Positions 36,347-44,935 of a DNA stretch of 64,000 nucleotides are shown in pieces. Location of the stretch: the NCBI RefSeq assembly GCF_947301925.1, contig NZ_CAMYUE010000004.1:124001-188000 (forward strand). The letters are read 5' to 3'. The position numbers and the translations under genes were made by a program. The DNA is from an uncultured Ruminococcus sp. (lineage in GTDB: Bacteria > Bacillota > Clostridia > Oscillospirales > Ruminococcaceae). Positions within the stretch are counted from its first letter, which is position 1. Each line of letters starts with the position of its first letter. The notes under the pieces are model-generated. The model was not told the origin of the DNA, did not search any database, and saw only the letters and a list, made by a program, of their open reading frames with translations.

Positions 36347-37678
36347 ATGGCTATCAAGGTGGGAATGGTTTCTCTTGGCTGTTCAAAGAACCTTGTTGAT
36401 TCCGAGCGTATGCTCTACAAGCTGAAAAGCCACGGCTACAAGCTGGTGACCGAGCCCGGACTTGCCGATGTGGCTGTAGTCAACACCTGCGGCTTCATAA
36501 AGTCGGCAAAGGAGGAGGCTATAGAGACCATACTCGAGCTGGGAAAGCTCAAGGAGGAGGGCACCCTTAAAAAGATAATCGTTACGGGCTGCCTTGTGGA
36601 AAGATACAAGGAGGAGACTGCCGAGCAGTTCCCCGAGGCCGACGCCGTTATCGGCATAGGCGATACCAAGGACATAGTAGATATACTGGACAGAGTCATG
36701 GCGGACGAGAGAGTAATACACTTCTCGCCCAAGCTTGACGCGGAGCTCAGCGGCGGCAGACTGATATCCACTCTGCCATTCTTCACATATCTGAAGGTAG
36801 CCGAGGGCTGCTCAAACTGCTGCACCTACTGCGCTATCCCCATGATAAGGGGCAAATTCCGCAGCGTACCCATGGAGGACGTGCTCTCCGAGGCGCGTTA
36901 TCTTGCGGAAAACGGCGTGACCGAGCTGGTAGTCATAGCTCAGGATACTGCACAGTACGGCAGCGACCTCTACGGCGAGCCAAAGCTGGCGGAGCTTCTC
37001 ACAGAGCTCTGCAAAATAGACGGCCTCCGCTGGATACGCACCCTTTACTGCTATCCCGAGCGCATTACCGACGAGCTGCTCGACGTTATCGCAAGAGAGG
37101 AAAAGCTGGTGAAGTACCTTGAGATACCCATACAGCACTGCAACGGCGATATCCTCAGCCGCATGAACCGCTGGGGCGATACGGAGAAGCTTGAAGCGCT
37201 GTTCGCCCATATCCGCGAGAAGATACCGGGAGTTATACTCAGGACCACCCTTATCACAGGCTTCCCCGGCGAGACCGTGGAGCAGTTCGAGGAGCTGGCG
37301 GAGTTCGTCAGGAGGGTACGCTTCGACAGGCTGGGCTGCTTTGCATATTCCCGCGAGGAGGGCACAAAGGCCTACAGCTTCCCCGACCAGATCGACGAGG
37401 AGACAGCGGCTCACCGCGCCGATATTATCATGGATCAGCAGATGCTAATAAGCTGCGAGAATAACGAAAAGCTCATGGGAGCGGAGCTCACCGCTGTTGT
37501 GGAGGGCTTCGACAGATTCGGCGAATGCTGGTTCGGAAGAACATCAAACGACGCTCCCGATATAGACGGAAAGGTATTCTTTACGTCGGAAAAGCCGCTG
37601 GAGATCGGTGATTATGTCACAATAAGGATCACCGACACCCTTGATTACGACCTGATAGGAGAGGTGATAAGTCAATGA
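36347..37678 (+). CDS. rimO: ribosomal protein S12 methylthiotransferase RimO
   Basis: 443 residues. RimO is a radical-SAM enzyme that puts a methylthio group on an aspartate of S12. The N-terminal cluster cysteines are in SLGCSKNLVDSERM, VVNTCGF and TGCLVERY. The radical-SAM motif is CSNCCTYCAIPMIRG. The C-terminal TRAM domain is about 375-443. The ATG follows GAGGAGG; an earlier frame start at 36323 overlaps recX and is not preferred. Confidence 0.96.
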   Translation: MAIKVGMVSLGCSKNLVDSERMLYKLKSHGYKLVTEPGLADVAVVNTCGFIKSAKEEAIETILELGKLKEEGTLKKIIVTGCLVERYKEETAEQFPEADAVIGIGDTKDIVDILDRVMADERVIHFSPKLDAELSGGRLISTLPFFTYLKVAEGCSNCCTYCAIPMIRGKFRSVPMEDVLSEARYLAENGVTELVVIAQDTAQYGSDLYGEPKLAELLTELCKIDGLRWIRTLYCYPERITDELLDVIAREEKLVKYLEIPIQHCNGDILSRMNRWGDTEKLEALFAHIREKIPGVILRTTLITGFPGETVEQFEELAEFVRRVRFDRLGCFAYSREEGTKAYSFPDQIDEETAAHRADIIMDQQMLISCENNEKLMGAELTAVVEGFDRFGECWFGRTSNDAPDIDGKVFFTSEKPLEIGDYVTIRITDTLDYDLIGEVISQ

Positions 37679-38259
37679 ACCTGCCAAATAAACTTACTCT
37701 GCTGAGAGTCGTACTGATTCCGTTTTTCCTGTTCTTCATGTATGTTGACATCCCCTTCCACTATGCCATAGCGCTGGTGATATTCGGTGCAGCCTCCATA
37801 ACGGACGCACTGGACGGAAAGATCGCAAGGGCACGGAACCTGGTAACGAATTTCGGCAAATTCCTTGATCCTCTGGCTGATAAGGTGCTTGTAATAGCCG
37901 CTCTCAGCGTCTTTGTGGAGCTGAAAGAGGTGAACATGAGCGCCATTCCCCTTATAATCATAACAGCAAGAGAGTTCATGGTCTCGGGACTGAGACTTCT
38001 TGCCGCAAACAGCGGCGTGGTCGTTGCCGCAGGCATCTGGGGCAAGCTGAAAACAGCCTTTACCATGGTGGCTGTAGTGGCCATACTATTCTGGCTGTTC
38101 CTATGCTCTGATCTGAGCATAGACTTCCCCGAGGCGTTCAGGAACGCCGTGGATAATATCCTCGTTCCCGTTCTTATATGGATATCAACTATTCTCACTA
38201 TCATATCGGGAGCCGTTTACCTCAAGGGCTACTGGCACCTGATAGACTCAGACAAATAA
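37675..38259 (+). CDS. pgsA: CDP-diacylglycerol-glycerol-3-phosphate 3-phosphatidyltransferase
   Basis: 194 residues, integral membrane. It makes phosphatidylglycerol phosphate. The CDP-alcohol phosphotransferase motif DG-x2-AR-x8-G-x3-D-x3-D is present in DALDGKIARARNLVTNFG and KFLDPLADK. LTLLRVVLIPFF at the start is typical. It overlaps rimO by four bases. rimO-pgsA is a common gene order in Firmicutes. Confidence 0.95.
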   Translation: MNLPNKLTLLRVVLIPFFLFFMYVDIPFHYAIALVIFGAASITDALDGKIARARNLVTNFGKFLDPLADKVLVIAALSVFVELKEVNMSAIPLIIITAREFMVSGLRLLAANSGVVVAAGIWGKLKTAFTMVAVVAILFWLFLCSDLSIDFPEAFRNAVDNILVPVLIWISTILTIISGAVYLKGYWHLIDSDK

Positions 38260-38306
38260 ACTGAAATCAAAACAGACAACAGATCTGACATCGAAAGGAG
38301 CACTAT

Positions 38307-38690
38307 ATGAAACACTGTCCCGGCCAGGTAAGATACCTGGTAGCAATAAAGGAGCTGACCGAAACCGAGGAGTATGTACGCTGCGTCAACATATCCCGAC
38401 ACCTGGGAGTATCCCGCCCAAGCGTGAGCAAAATGCTGCGCTGTCTGGCAAACTGCGGGTATGTTTACGAGGACTTCTGCAACAGCGTTGTGCTCACTCC
38501 CGACGGAGAGAAGGCCGTAGACCAGATATTCGGCACCTTCAATGAGGTGTACACCTTCTTCCATAACTTCCTGAAGCTTTCGGACGAAGCAGCTCACGAG
38601 CAGGCAATAAAGTTCATCACCGACTTTCCGCAGGACACCTGCGAGAGACTGAAGGCCGTGGTAAGGAGGACTCTGAAGCGCAAGGAATAA
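38307..38690 (+). CDS. winged-helix transcriptional regulator, DtxR/MarR-like
   Basis: 127 residues. The N-terminal half is a winged helix: VRCVNISRHLGVSRPSVSKMLRCL, then a wing and LTPDGEKAVDQIFG. The pattern resembles the DNA-binding domain of DtxR/MntR metal-dependent repressors. The C-terminal helix region is shorter and the metal-binding residues are not clear, so metal control is uncertain. GAAAGGAG precedes the ATG. A strong terminator follows. Confidence 0.8.
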   Translation: MKHCPGQVRYLVAIKELTETEEYVRCVNISRHLGVSRPSVSKMLRCLANCGYVYEDFCNSVVLTPDGEKAVDQIFGTFNEVYTFFHNFLKLSDEAAHEQAIKFITDFPQDTCERLKAVVRRTLKRKE

Positions 38691-39023
38691 TGACATATGA
38701 GCGGTACACTTGGGTGTGCCGCTTTTTTGCTGATATTTCGGGGCAATACCACTGTCCTATGAAGGAAAATTATATTTTTAATGCAACCTTGTTTATTGTA
38801 TTGTCGGCCTTATGTAAATAATTACCAAAATAACGTAAAAAGAATATTCTGCTGTTGCAGCAGTTTTCACAACAAGTTCCTGCTTGTTTTGACTTTATGC
38901 ACAAAATTCAGTTAACCATGTGCAACATTTATCCCAAAATGTGAGTTGTGATGTATAATCCAAAGCAGAGATTGCGCACTCTCAACACTATACTACAAAA
39001 CACAATAAAGGAAATGAATAAAA
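38691..39023. other. 333-bp non-coding stretch before the dockerin gene
   Basis: It begins with the terminator at 38701-38728. The rest is AT-rich, holds a short palindrome CTGCTG-TTG-CAGCAG (38849-38863) and a TATAAT at 38954-38959 with no good -35. That box is a plausible but weak promoter for the dockerin gene, giving a leader of about 60 bases. I see no gene in it. Confidence 0.55.
38701..38728 (+). terminator. terminator of the recA-pgsA-regulator region
   Basis: Arms GCGGTACAC and GTGTGCCGC with loop TTGG are followed by six T. It begins ten bases after the regulator's stop. Confidence 0.88.
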
Positions 39024-39758
39024 ATGAAAAAGGCAATGAAAAAGATCACAGCAATTCTCGCAACAGCTGCTATCGCAGCAATCCCTATGGCAGGTTCACT
39101 TACAGCAAATGCAGCTCCCGCCGGCTACGACGATCCCAAGTTCTTCTTTGGCGATCTGGATCATAACAAGCAGATCTCAGCCTGGGACGCTACACTGATC
39201 CTCAGAGCAGCTCAGAACAACGGAGCAAATTTAAGCAGTGCTGATAAGATCCGTGCAGATGTAGACGCTGACGGCGTTATCACACAGGCTGACGCACAGC
39301 TTACTCTTGAATACTATGTTACTAACGTTGTTGCACAGAATGATCTGTACGGCGACGCTGATAATGACGGTGACGTTGACATGAACGATGCTTATACAGT
39401 ATACGATTATGTTCACGGTGAACTGGGCTCAGGACTGGGTGCAGACAACATCAACCTTATCGCAGCAGACGTTAACGGCGACGGTGTTATAAATACATTC
39501 GACCATGTTCTCATCTCACGTTATGATCTGGGCCGTATCAACAGCCTCTATGTAAACTGGGGCGATGTTACAGATGACGGTTCTGTAGATATCGCTGACC
39601 AGATGGTTTTATTCAGATTTCTCGCCGAGGACAGAACTGCACACATAAATGATGCAGGTCGCAGAAGAGCTGACCTTAACCTCAACGGCAACATAGATTC
39701 TCAGGATCTTCAGATACTGATGGATTATATCAGTAATCGCTGCTTCATCTGGAGATAA
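39024..39758 (+). CDS. secreted protein made of dockerin-type calcium loops
   Basis: 244 residues. A signal peptide (residues 1-30, cleavage near ANA|AP) is followed by six 12-residue EF-hand-like loops, each starting and ending with Asp: 44-55, 79-90, 111-122, 149-160, 181-192 and 217-228. Each leads into a helix. Dockerin type I domains have two such loops, so this equals three dockerin modules with no catalytic or binding domain attached. Dockerins bind cohesins on scaffoldins in cellulosomes. The spacing between loops (32-38 residues) is somewhat long, so related calcium-binding modules are an alternative. AAAGGAAA precedes the ATG. Confidence 0.85.
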   Translation: MKKAMKKITAILATAAIAAIPMAGSLTANAAPAGYDDPKFFFGDLDHNKQISAWDATLILRAAQNNGANLSSADKIRADVDADGVITQADAQLTLEYYVTNVVAQNDLYGDADNDGDVDMNDAYTVYDYVHGELGSGLGADNINLIAADVNGDGVINTFDHVLISRYDLGRINSLYVNWGDVTDDGSVDIADQMVLFRFLAEDRTAHINDAGRRRADLNLNGNIDSQDLQILMDYISNRCFIWR

Positions 39759-39788
39759 TCATTTTTACAACTGAATATATAAAAACAT

Positions 39789-39817
39789 CCCCCTTTGCGG
39801 TTTTACTGCAAAGGGGG
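39789..39817. terminator. bidirectional terminator between the dockerin gene and htpG
   Basis: Arms CCCCCTTTGC and GCAAAGGGGG enclose a nine-base loop between two convergent genes. On the minus strand it is followed by ATGTTTTT, on the plus strand by AATTTAATTT. Confidence 0.82.
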
Positions 39818-39841
39818 AATTTAATTTCATATGACGTCTGC

Positions 39842-41743
39842 TTACATGAGCTCGCAGATGAGGTTTGAGAACTCTACGGGATTCTCAATGCTCATGCCCT
39901 CGATGAGGAGAGCCTGATCGTAGAGGAGAGCTGCGTATTTGCCCAGCTTTTCCTTGTCGCCGCTGTCGCTGAGTGACTTGAGTTTGCCGAATATCTCATG
40001 GTCGGGATTGATCTCGAGAACGCGCTGTGCGTGTACCTTCTGGTCGGTGGGCATGGAGTTGAGCACCTTTTCCATTTCCAGTGATATCTCGCCCTCGCTG
40101 GTGAGGCATACAGGGTGGGATTTCAGTCTCTGTGAGAGGGCAACCTTTGTTACCTTGCCGTTCAGAGCTTCCTGGAGCTCCTTGAGCAGATCTGCGCTCT
40201 CCTCCTCCTTTGCCTTGAGCTCCTCCTTCTTTTCGGGAGTGTCAAGACCGAGGTCGTCGGCGGATACCGACTTGAACTCCTTGTCCTTGTACTTCATTAT
40301 GGACTTTATTGCGAATTCGTCGATATTATCTGTAAGATAGAGTATCTCGAAGCCGTTGTCCTTTACCAGCTCTGTCTGGGGGAGCTGCTCGATACGGGCA
40401 GCGCTCTCGCCTGTTGCGTAGTAGATGTACTTCTGATCCTCGCGCATAGCTGTAACGTACTCGTCAAGAGTTACCAGCTTCTGCTCGTTTGACGAGGTGA
40501 ACATGAGAAGATCCTGGAGCTTCTCCTTGTTCATTCCGAAGTCGCTGTAGATACCGTATTTCAGCTGCAAGCCGAAGGCCTTCCAGAACTCCTCGTACTT
40601 CTCACGCTCGTTTTTGAGCATTTTCTTCAGCTCGTTGCTTATGGTCTTTTCAATGCTCTTTGCGATGACCTTCAGCTGTCTGTCGTGCTGGAGCATCTCA
40701 CGGGAGATATTCAGCGACAGATCCTCGCTGTCAACAAGGCCCTTCACGAAGCTGAAATAATCGGGGAGCAGGTCTGCGCACTTGTCCATGATGAGGACGC
40801 CGTTTGAGTAGAGCTGGAGTCCCTTTTCGTACTCCTTTGAGTAGTAGTCAAAGGGAGCCTTTGAGGGGATATAGAGCAGAGCGTTGTATGAAGGCATCTC
40901 GTTGCTGATGTGAGAATACTTCAGGGGCTCGTTGTAATCGAAGAACTTCTCGGTGTAGAAGTGCTTGTAGTCCTCCTCCTTGAGCTCGTTCCTGTTCTTC
41001 TTCCACAGGGGAACCATGCTGTTGAGGGTCTCCACCTCGATGTAGTCCTCGTATTCAAGGGGCTTGTTTGCAGCCTTGTCCTCCTCGGACTGCTCCTTGG
41101 GACGGCTGTGTGATACCTCCATCTTGATGGGGAAGCGGATATAATCGGAATACTTGGAAATGAGGGACTTTATCCTGTACTGGTCGAGGAACTCGCTGTA
41201 GTTCTCGTCGTCGGTGTCGTCAAGCATTTCCAGGATTATCTCGGTACCTGCGGACTTCTTGTCGGCTTCGGTAATGGTGTAGCCGTCAACGCCCTCGGAC
41301 TCCCACTGATAGGCCTTGTCGCTGCCGTAGGCCTTTGAGATAACGGTGACCTTCTTGGCTACCATGAACGCCGAGTAGAAGCCCACACCGAACTGGCCGA
41401 TTATCTGGTTGTCCTCCTCCAGCTTGTTCTCGTTCTTGAACTTGAATGAGCCGCTGTTTGCGATAGTACCCAGGTTGTTTTCAAGCTCCTCTGCGGTCAT
41501 GCCGATACCGTTATCGGTGATCTTCAGGGTACGGCTGTCCTTGTCGGCGGATATCCATATAGCGAAGTCGTCCTTGTTCAGGCCGACCTGATCATCGGTA
41601 AGGGATCTGAAGTAAAGCTTGTCAATAGCGTCGCTGGCGTTAGAGATAAGCTCGCGGAGGAATATCTCCTTGTGAGTATAGATCGAGTGGATCATCATAT
41701 CGAGAAGTCTTTTGGACTCTGCTTTGAACTGTTTGGTTTCCAT
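39842..41743 (-). CDS. htpG: chaperone HtpG (Hsp90)
   Basis: 633 residues. The N-terminal ATPase has [21 protein letters not shown] and [14 protein letters not shown]. The middle and C-terminal domains are full length and the C-terminal helices are present. The ATG at 41741-41743 lies nine bases after GGAG; an ATG three codons upstream touches that site. A perfect CIRCE element lies in the promoter region, so HrcA should repress it. It is a single gene between its promoter and the terminator at 39789. Confidence 0.97.
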   Translation of the reverse strand: METKQFKAESKRLLDMMIHSIYTHKEIFLRELISNASDAIDKLYFRSLTDDQVGLNKDDFAIWISADKDSRTLKITDNGIGMTAEELENNLGTIANSGSFKFKNENKLEEDNQIIGQFGVGFYSAFMVAKKVTVISKAYGSDKAYQWESEGVDGYTITEADKKSAGTEIILEMLDDTDDENYSEFLDQYRIKSLISKYSDYIRFPIKMEVSHSRPKEQSEEDKAANKPLEYEDYIEVETLNSMVPLWKKNRNELKEEDYKHFYTEKFFDYNEPLKYSHISNEMPSYNALLYIPSKAPFDYYSKEYEKGLQLYSNGVLIMDKCADLLPDYFSFVKGLVDSEDLSLNISREMLQHDRQLKVIAKSIEKTISNELKKMLKNEREKYEEFWKAFGLQLKYGIYSDFGMNKEKLQDLLMFTSSNEQKLVTLDEYVTAMREDQKYIYYATGESAARIEQLPQTELVKDNGFEILYLTDNIDEFAIKSIMKYKDKEFKSVSADDLGLDTPEKKEELKAKEEESADLLKELQEALNGKVTKVALSQRLKSHPVCLTSEGEISLEMEKVLNSMPTDQKVHAQRVLEINPDHEIFGKLKSLSDSGDKEKLGKYAALLYDQALLIEGMSIENPVEFSNLICELM

Positions 41744-41765
41744 TTGTAACATCTCCGTAGTAGAA

Positions 41766-41792
41766 TTAGCACTCTATCTCTTAGAGTGCTAA
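41766..41792 (-). promoter_or_regulatory. CIRCE operator (HrcA binding site)
   Basis: TTAGCACTC, nine bases, then GAGTGCTAA: an exact match to the CIRCE consensus. It lies between the htpG -10 box and the ribosome site, so bound HrcA would block transcription and the transcript would carry the hairpin. hrcA is not in the window. Confidence 0.95.
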
Positions 41793-41796
41793 ACAT

Positions 41797-41826
41797 AGTA
41801 TATAACTTTTACCGCAGTAAAGTCAA
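41797..41826 (-). promoter_or_regulatory. promoter of htpG
   Basis: On the minus strand TTGACT (41821-41826) and TATACT (41797-41802) are 18 bases apart, directly upstream of CIRCE. Confidence 0.75.
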
Positions 41827-41879
41827 GGGCAGGCAGAAATGTTTACAATTTGTTCATATTTGCAGTTTGACCAATAGCC

Positions 41880-41909
41880 TTGACAAAACGCCATACAATG
41901 GTATATAAT
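41880..41909 (+). promoter_or_regulatory. promoter of the cysS operon
   Basis: TTGACA (41880-41885) and TATAAT (41904-41909) are 18 bases apart. The transcript begins with the T-box leader at about 41916. It points away from the htpG promoter. Confidence 0.82.
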
Positions 41910-41915
41910 TATTCT

Positions 41916-42151
41916 TAGTTATGATATTTAAAAGGCATAGCAGTCAGAGTAGCTTTTCTGCGGATCTTCAGAGAGTGTGCGGTCGGTGCGAGCACACGGT
42001 CGGGATAAGTGAAGTGCGGCTGTCAGCTCCGTGGGGGAAGCGTGTATGCGTGTGTATCCCGCGGCGTATCGTCCGCGTTAAGGATAAGACGAGTTCAAGA
42101 CGGAGTGGAAACGAGCATATGCGCCTCCGAGGTATACCCTCGGAGGCTTTT
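41916..42151 (+). promoter_or_regulatory. T-box leader specific for tRNA-Cys
   Basis: The 236-base leader shows the T-box landmarks in order. The AGAGAG motif is at 41970-41975 and the distal GGTGCGA loop at 41985-41991. A specifier region GAAGTGCGGC has the Cys codon TGC at 42015-42017. The TGGA of the antiterminator bulge is at 42106-42109. Then comes a terminator with 10-bp arms (42123-42147) and TTTT. TGGA pairs with the UCCA end of tRNA-Cys, whose discriminator base is U. Uncharged tRNA-Cys should allow read-through to the genes downstream, which include cysS. The stem boundaries are my reading. Confidence 0.88.
42123..42151 (+). terminator. T-box attenuator terminator
   Basis: Arms GCCTCCGAGG and CCTCGGAGGC close a five-base loop, then TTTT. 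This is the off state of the T-box switch. Confidence 0.85.
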
Positions 42152-42183
42152 GTTATTTCGTATGATATTAAAGGAGGGCAGAA

Positions 42184-42561
42184 ATGAATATATTGAAATA
42201 TCCCTCGGACGAGGCTTTTGACGAGGCCATGAAGGCCGACAGCCGTTTTCTCGGAGCGGTGAGTCTTGACGGCAGTACCGCCTATGCGGCCGCTGCGGAG
42301 ACTGCGGGCGACCATATAGCCCTTCTTGAAGCGGTCGGAGAGGAGAATCCCTCGGGCTTCTTCAGGCTCAGCTTCGACAGTATCACCGCCGAGTGGACCT
42401 TCTCATGTCCCAAAAGCTACAGAGGAATCGCGGACGATAAGGAGCGCATGGGCGCCTATTACCGCGACGGACTTAGGCTGATACCCGAGTTTCTGGTAAT
42501 GCTGGGGTACTTCTCAAAGCTGAAGATAAAGAACCCGCCGCCCGAGATATGGGAATTCTGA
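42184..42561 (+). CDS. small protein of unknown function in the cysS operon
   Basis: 125 residues, soluble, with mixed helix and strand and a C-terminus ending PPPEIWEF. No family is recognised and no Cys-rich motif is seen. AGGAGG lies six bases before the ATG. It is the first gene after the T-box, so its expression should rise when charged tRNA-Cys is scarce. A hairpin group of about 100 bases separates it from cysS. Confidence 0.75.
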   Translation: MNILKYPSDEAFDEAMKADSRFLGAVSLDGSTAYAAAAETAGDHIALLEAVGEENPSGFFRLSFDSITAEWTFSCPKSYRGIADDKERMGAYYRDGLRLIPEFLVMLGYFSKLKIKNPPPEIWEF

Positions 42562-42564
42562 TAT

Positions 42565-42663
42565 GCAGGGGACGGCGTCCCGAAAGCCGTTAGCTTTGCA
42601 GTGGCGGATATTATCCGCCCGATAAATTCGCAATAGACCTGCGGGCGCACACTGTGCGCCCTT
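42565..42663 (+). repeat. three-hairpin intergenic element before cysS
   Basis: Three palindromes follow one another: GGGAC-GGC-GTCCC, GGCGGATA-T-TATCCGCC and GGGCGCACA-C-TGTGCGCCC. The opening GCAGGGGACGGCGTCCCGAA is almost the same as a block in the atpG-atpD gap. No T-run follows, and cysS must be read through it. Confidence 0.65.
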
Positions 42664-42699
42664 ACAGACAACTTTCAAATTCAAACAGGAGGAATAAAA

Positions 42700-44115
42700 A
42701 TGCAGTTATACAATTCGCTTTCACACAAAAAGGAAGAGTTCGTGCCCCATGAGGAGGGCAGGGTAAATATGTACACCTGCGGTCCTACCGTGTACCATTA
42801 CGCACATATCGGCAATCTGCGCAGCTACATCATGGAGGATATACTGGAAAAGGCTCTCCGCTTTGAGGGCTACGACGTTAACCGCGTCATGAACATCACC
42901 GATGTGGGACACCTCACCAGCGACGGTGACACAGGCGACGACAAGATGCTCAAGGGCGCAAAGCGCGAGCACAAGACTGTCATGGAGATAGCGAAGTTCT
43001 ACACGGACGCCTTCTTCGGCGACTGCGAAAAGCTCAATATAAAGAAGCCGGAGACCGTTGTTCCCGCAACTACCTACATTGACGAGTTTATCCGTGTTAT
43101 CAGCGTGCTCATGGACAAGGGCTACGCTTACGAGGCGGGCGGAAACATCTACTTCGACACCTCTAAGCTGGAGAAATACTATGTTTTCAACGACTTCAAC
43201 GAGGAGGACCTTGCCGTAGGCGTCCGCGAGGGCGTTGAGGCAGACGAGAACAAGCGCAACAAGGCGGATTTCGTGCTCTGGTTTACCAAGTCCAAGTTTG
43301 ACGATCAGGAGCTCAAATGGGACAGTCCCTGGGGCATAGGCTATCCCGGCTGGCACATCGAGTGCTCATGCATTAGCATGAAGAACAACGGCGAGTACCT
43401 GGATATACACTGCGGCGGCATCGACAACGCCTTCCCCCACCACACCAACGAGATAGCGCAGTCCGAGGCTTATTTAGGCCATAAGTGGTGCAATTACTGG
43501 TTCCATGTGCTCCATCTCAACACCAACAGCGGCAAGATGAGCAAGAGCAAGGGCGAGTTCCTCACCGTTTCTCTCCTGGAGGAAAAGGGCTACAAGCCCG
43601 TGGTATACCGTTTCTTCTGCTTGCAGTCCCACTACAGGAAGTCCCTGGTATTCACATGGGAGAACCTTGACAACGCAGTAGTTGCCTACAACAAGCTCAT
43701 TGAGAAGATAGCTCCCCTCACTAAGGAGAGCGGCGATATCGACCGGGCTGAGTACGACCGCCTTATGACCGCTTTCAGGGAGGCTCTGGACAACGATATC
43801 AACACAGCCATGGCTATTACCGTGGTATATGACGTTATGAAGTCCAAGGCAAATGCCGCAACAAAGCTGGCGCTTATTGCGAAGTTTGACGAGGTGCTGG
43901 GACTTGACCTTATCGCCAATGCAAAGGAGCTTGCAGAAAATGCAGGTGCAGCTTCTGCGGATATACCTGCTGAGGTCATGGAGCTGGCAGAGCAGCGCAA
44001 GGCAGCCCGCAAGGACAAGAATTTCGCGCTTGCAGACGAGCTCCGCGACAAGATAGCAGCTCTGGGCTACGAGATAAAGGAAACAAGACAGGGCACGGAG
44101 ATAAATAAACTCTGA
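42700..44115 (+). CDS. cysS: cysteine-tRNA ligase
   Basis: 471 residues. The first signature is HIGN in YHYAHIGNLRSYIMED and the second is KMSKSKG. The zinc ligands are Cys in YTCGPTVYH, Cys in HIECSCIS and His/Glu in HHTNEIAQSEA. The C-terminal helical and anticodon domains are of normal length. AGGAGG lies upstream of the ATG. The gene is under a T-box that reads a Cys codon, which fits its role. Confidence 0.97.
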   Translation: MQLYNSLSHKKEEFVPHEEGRVNMYTCGPTVYHYAHIGNLRSYIMEDILEKALRFEGYDVNRVMNITDVGHLTSDGDTGDDKMLKGAKREHKTVMEIAKFYTDAFFGDCEKLNIKKPETVVPATTYIDEFIRVISVLMDKGYAYEAGGNIYFDTSKLEKYYVFNDFNEEDLAVGVREGVEADENKRNKADFVLWFTKSKFDDQELKWDSPWGIGYPGWHIECSCISMKNNGEYLDIHCGGIDNAFPHHTNEIAQSEAYLGHKWCNYWFHVLHLNTNSGKMSKSKGEFLTVSLLEEKGYKPVVYRFFCLQSHYRKSLVFTWENLDNAVVAYNKLIEKIAPLTKESGDIDRAEYDRLMTAFREALDNDINTAMAITVVYDVMKSKANAATKLALIAKFDEVLGLDLIANAKELAENAGAASADIPAEVMELAEQRKAARKDKNFALADELRDKIAALGYEIKETRQGTEINKL

Positions 44116-44149
44116 TTGTGAACTAAATAAACGGAACGGAGAATATCCA

Positions 44150-44935
44150 ATGGCAAGACTTTATCCGCTTTTCAGCTCCAGCAAGGGCAACTCCACATTC
44201 ATAGGAACTGAAAAGGGTGGGATACTTATAGACTGCGGAGTCAGCATGAAGAGGCTGTGCGCCGCTCTTGAGGCAAATAATATCCCCCTGAGTGCAGTGC
44301 AGGGAGTGTTCATTACCCATGAGCACTCGGATCATATCGCAGGACTGGCTATGCTGACCAAAAAGACGGGTATGCCCGTATACGGTCAGAAGCGCACCCT
44401 GCAAAGGCTCTGCGACAGCGGCAGGATAGCCGTTTCCTCCCATGTCATAGATATCACGGGCAAGACCATAAGCTGCGGCGGCAGCGAGGTCAGCTGCTTT
44501 GATACGCCCCATGACACCATACAGAGCTGCGGCTACAGGATACATACCTCCGATGACAAATACTGCGCCGTATGCACGGACCTGGGCCATGTAACGCCCG
44601 AGGTGGATCAGGCGCTCACGGGCTGCCGCATGGTGCTCATCGAGGCCAACTATGACGAGAATATGCTGCGCACGGGTCCCTATCCCCTTTATCTGAAGGA
44701 GAGGATACTCTCGCAGAACGGCCACCTTTCCAACGACGACTGCGCATTGCAGGTGGGGCGGCTCATAGAGCGGGGAACTACCCATTTCCTGCTGGGACAT
44801 CTCAGTCAGGACAACAACCGTCCTCAGACTGCCGACAGTACGGTGCAGCGCAGCCTTGAACGCTATTCAAGAGGGCGCGACTACCTTCTGGGAGTGGCTC
44901 CCGTGGAGACAAGGGGAGGAGCAGTGGTTTTCTGA
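44150..44935 (+). CDS. MBL-fold metallo-hydrolase, YycJ/WalJ-like
   Basis: 261 residues. The beta-lactamase fold metal motif is THEHSDHIAGL, with a further DLGHVTPEV stretch and a late LLGHLSQDN. The start LYPLFSSSKGNSTFIG is typical of YycJ/WalJ, which in some Firmicutes is linked to cell wall and DNA repair functions. It overlaps rlmH by one base; walJ-like genes are often near rlmH. The exact substrate is unknown. Confidence 0.92.
   Translation: MARLYPLFSSSKGNSTFIGTEKGGILIDCGVSMKRLCAALEANNIPLSAVQGVFITHEHSDHIAGLAMLTKKTGMPVYGQKRTLQRLCDSGRIAVSSHVIDITGKTISCGGSEVSCFDTPHDTIQSCGYRIHTSDDKYCAVCTDLGHVTPEVDQALTGCRMVLIEANYDENMLRTGPYPLYLKERILSQNGHLSNDDCALQVGRLIERGTTHFLLGHLSQDNNRPQTADSTVQRSLERYSRGRDYLLGVAPVETRGGAVVF

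Noticed and set aside
41921-42315. Short open frames on both strands within the T-box leader
   Set aside because: The region is explained by T-box structure and none of the frames has a good ribosome site or domain.
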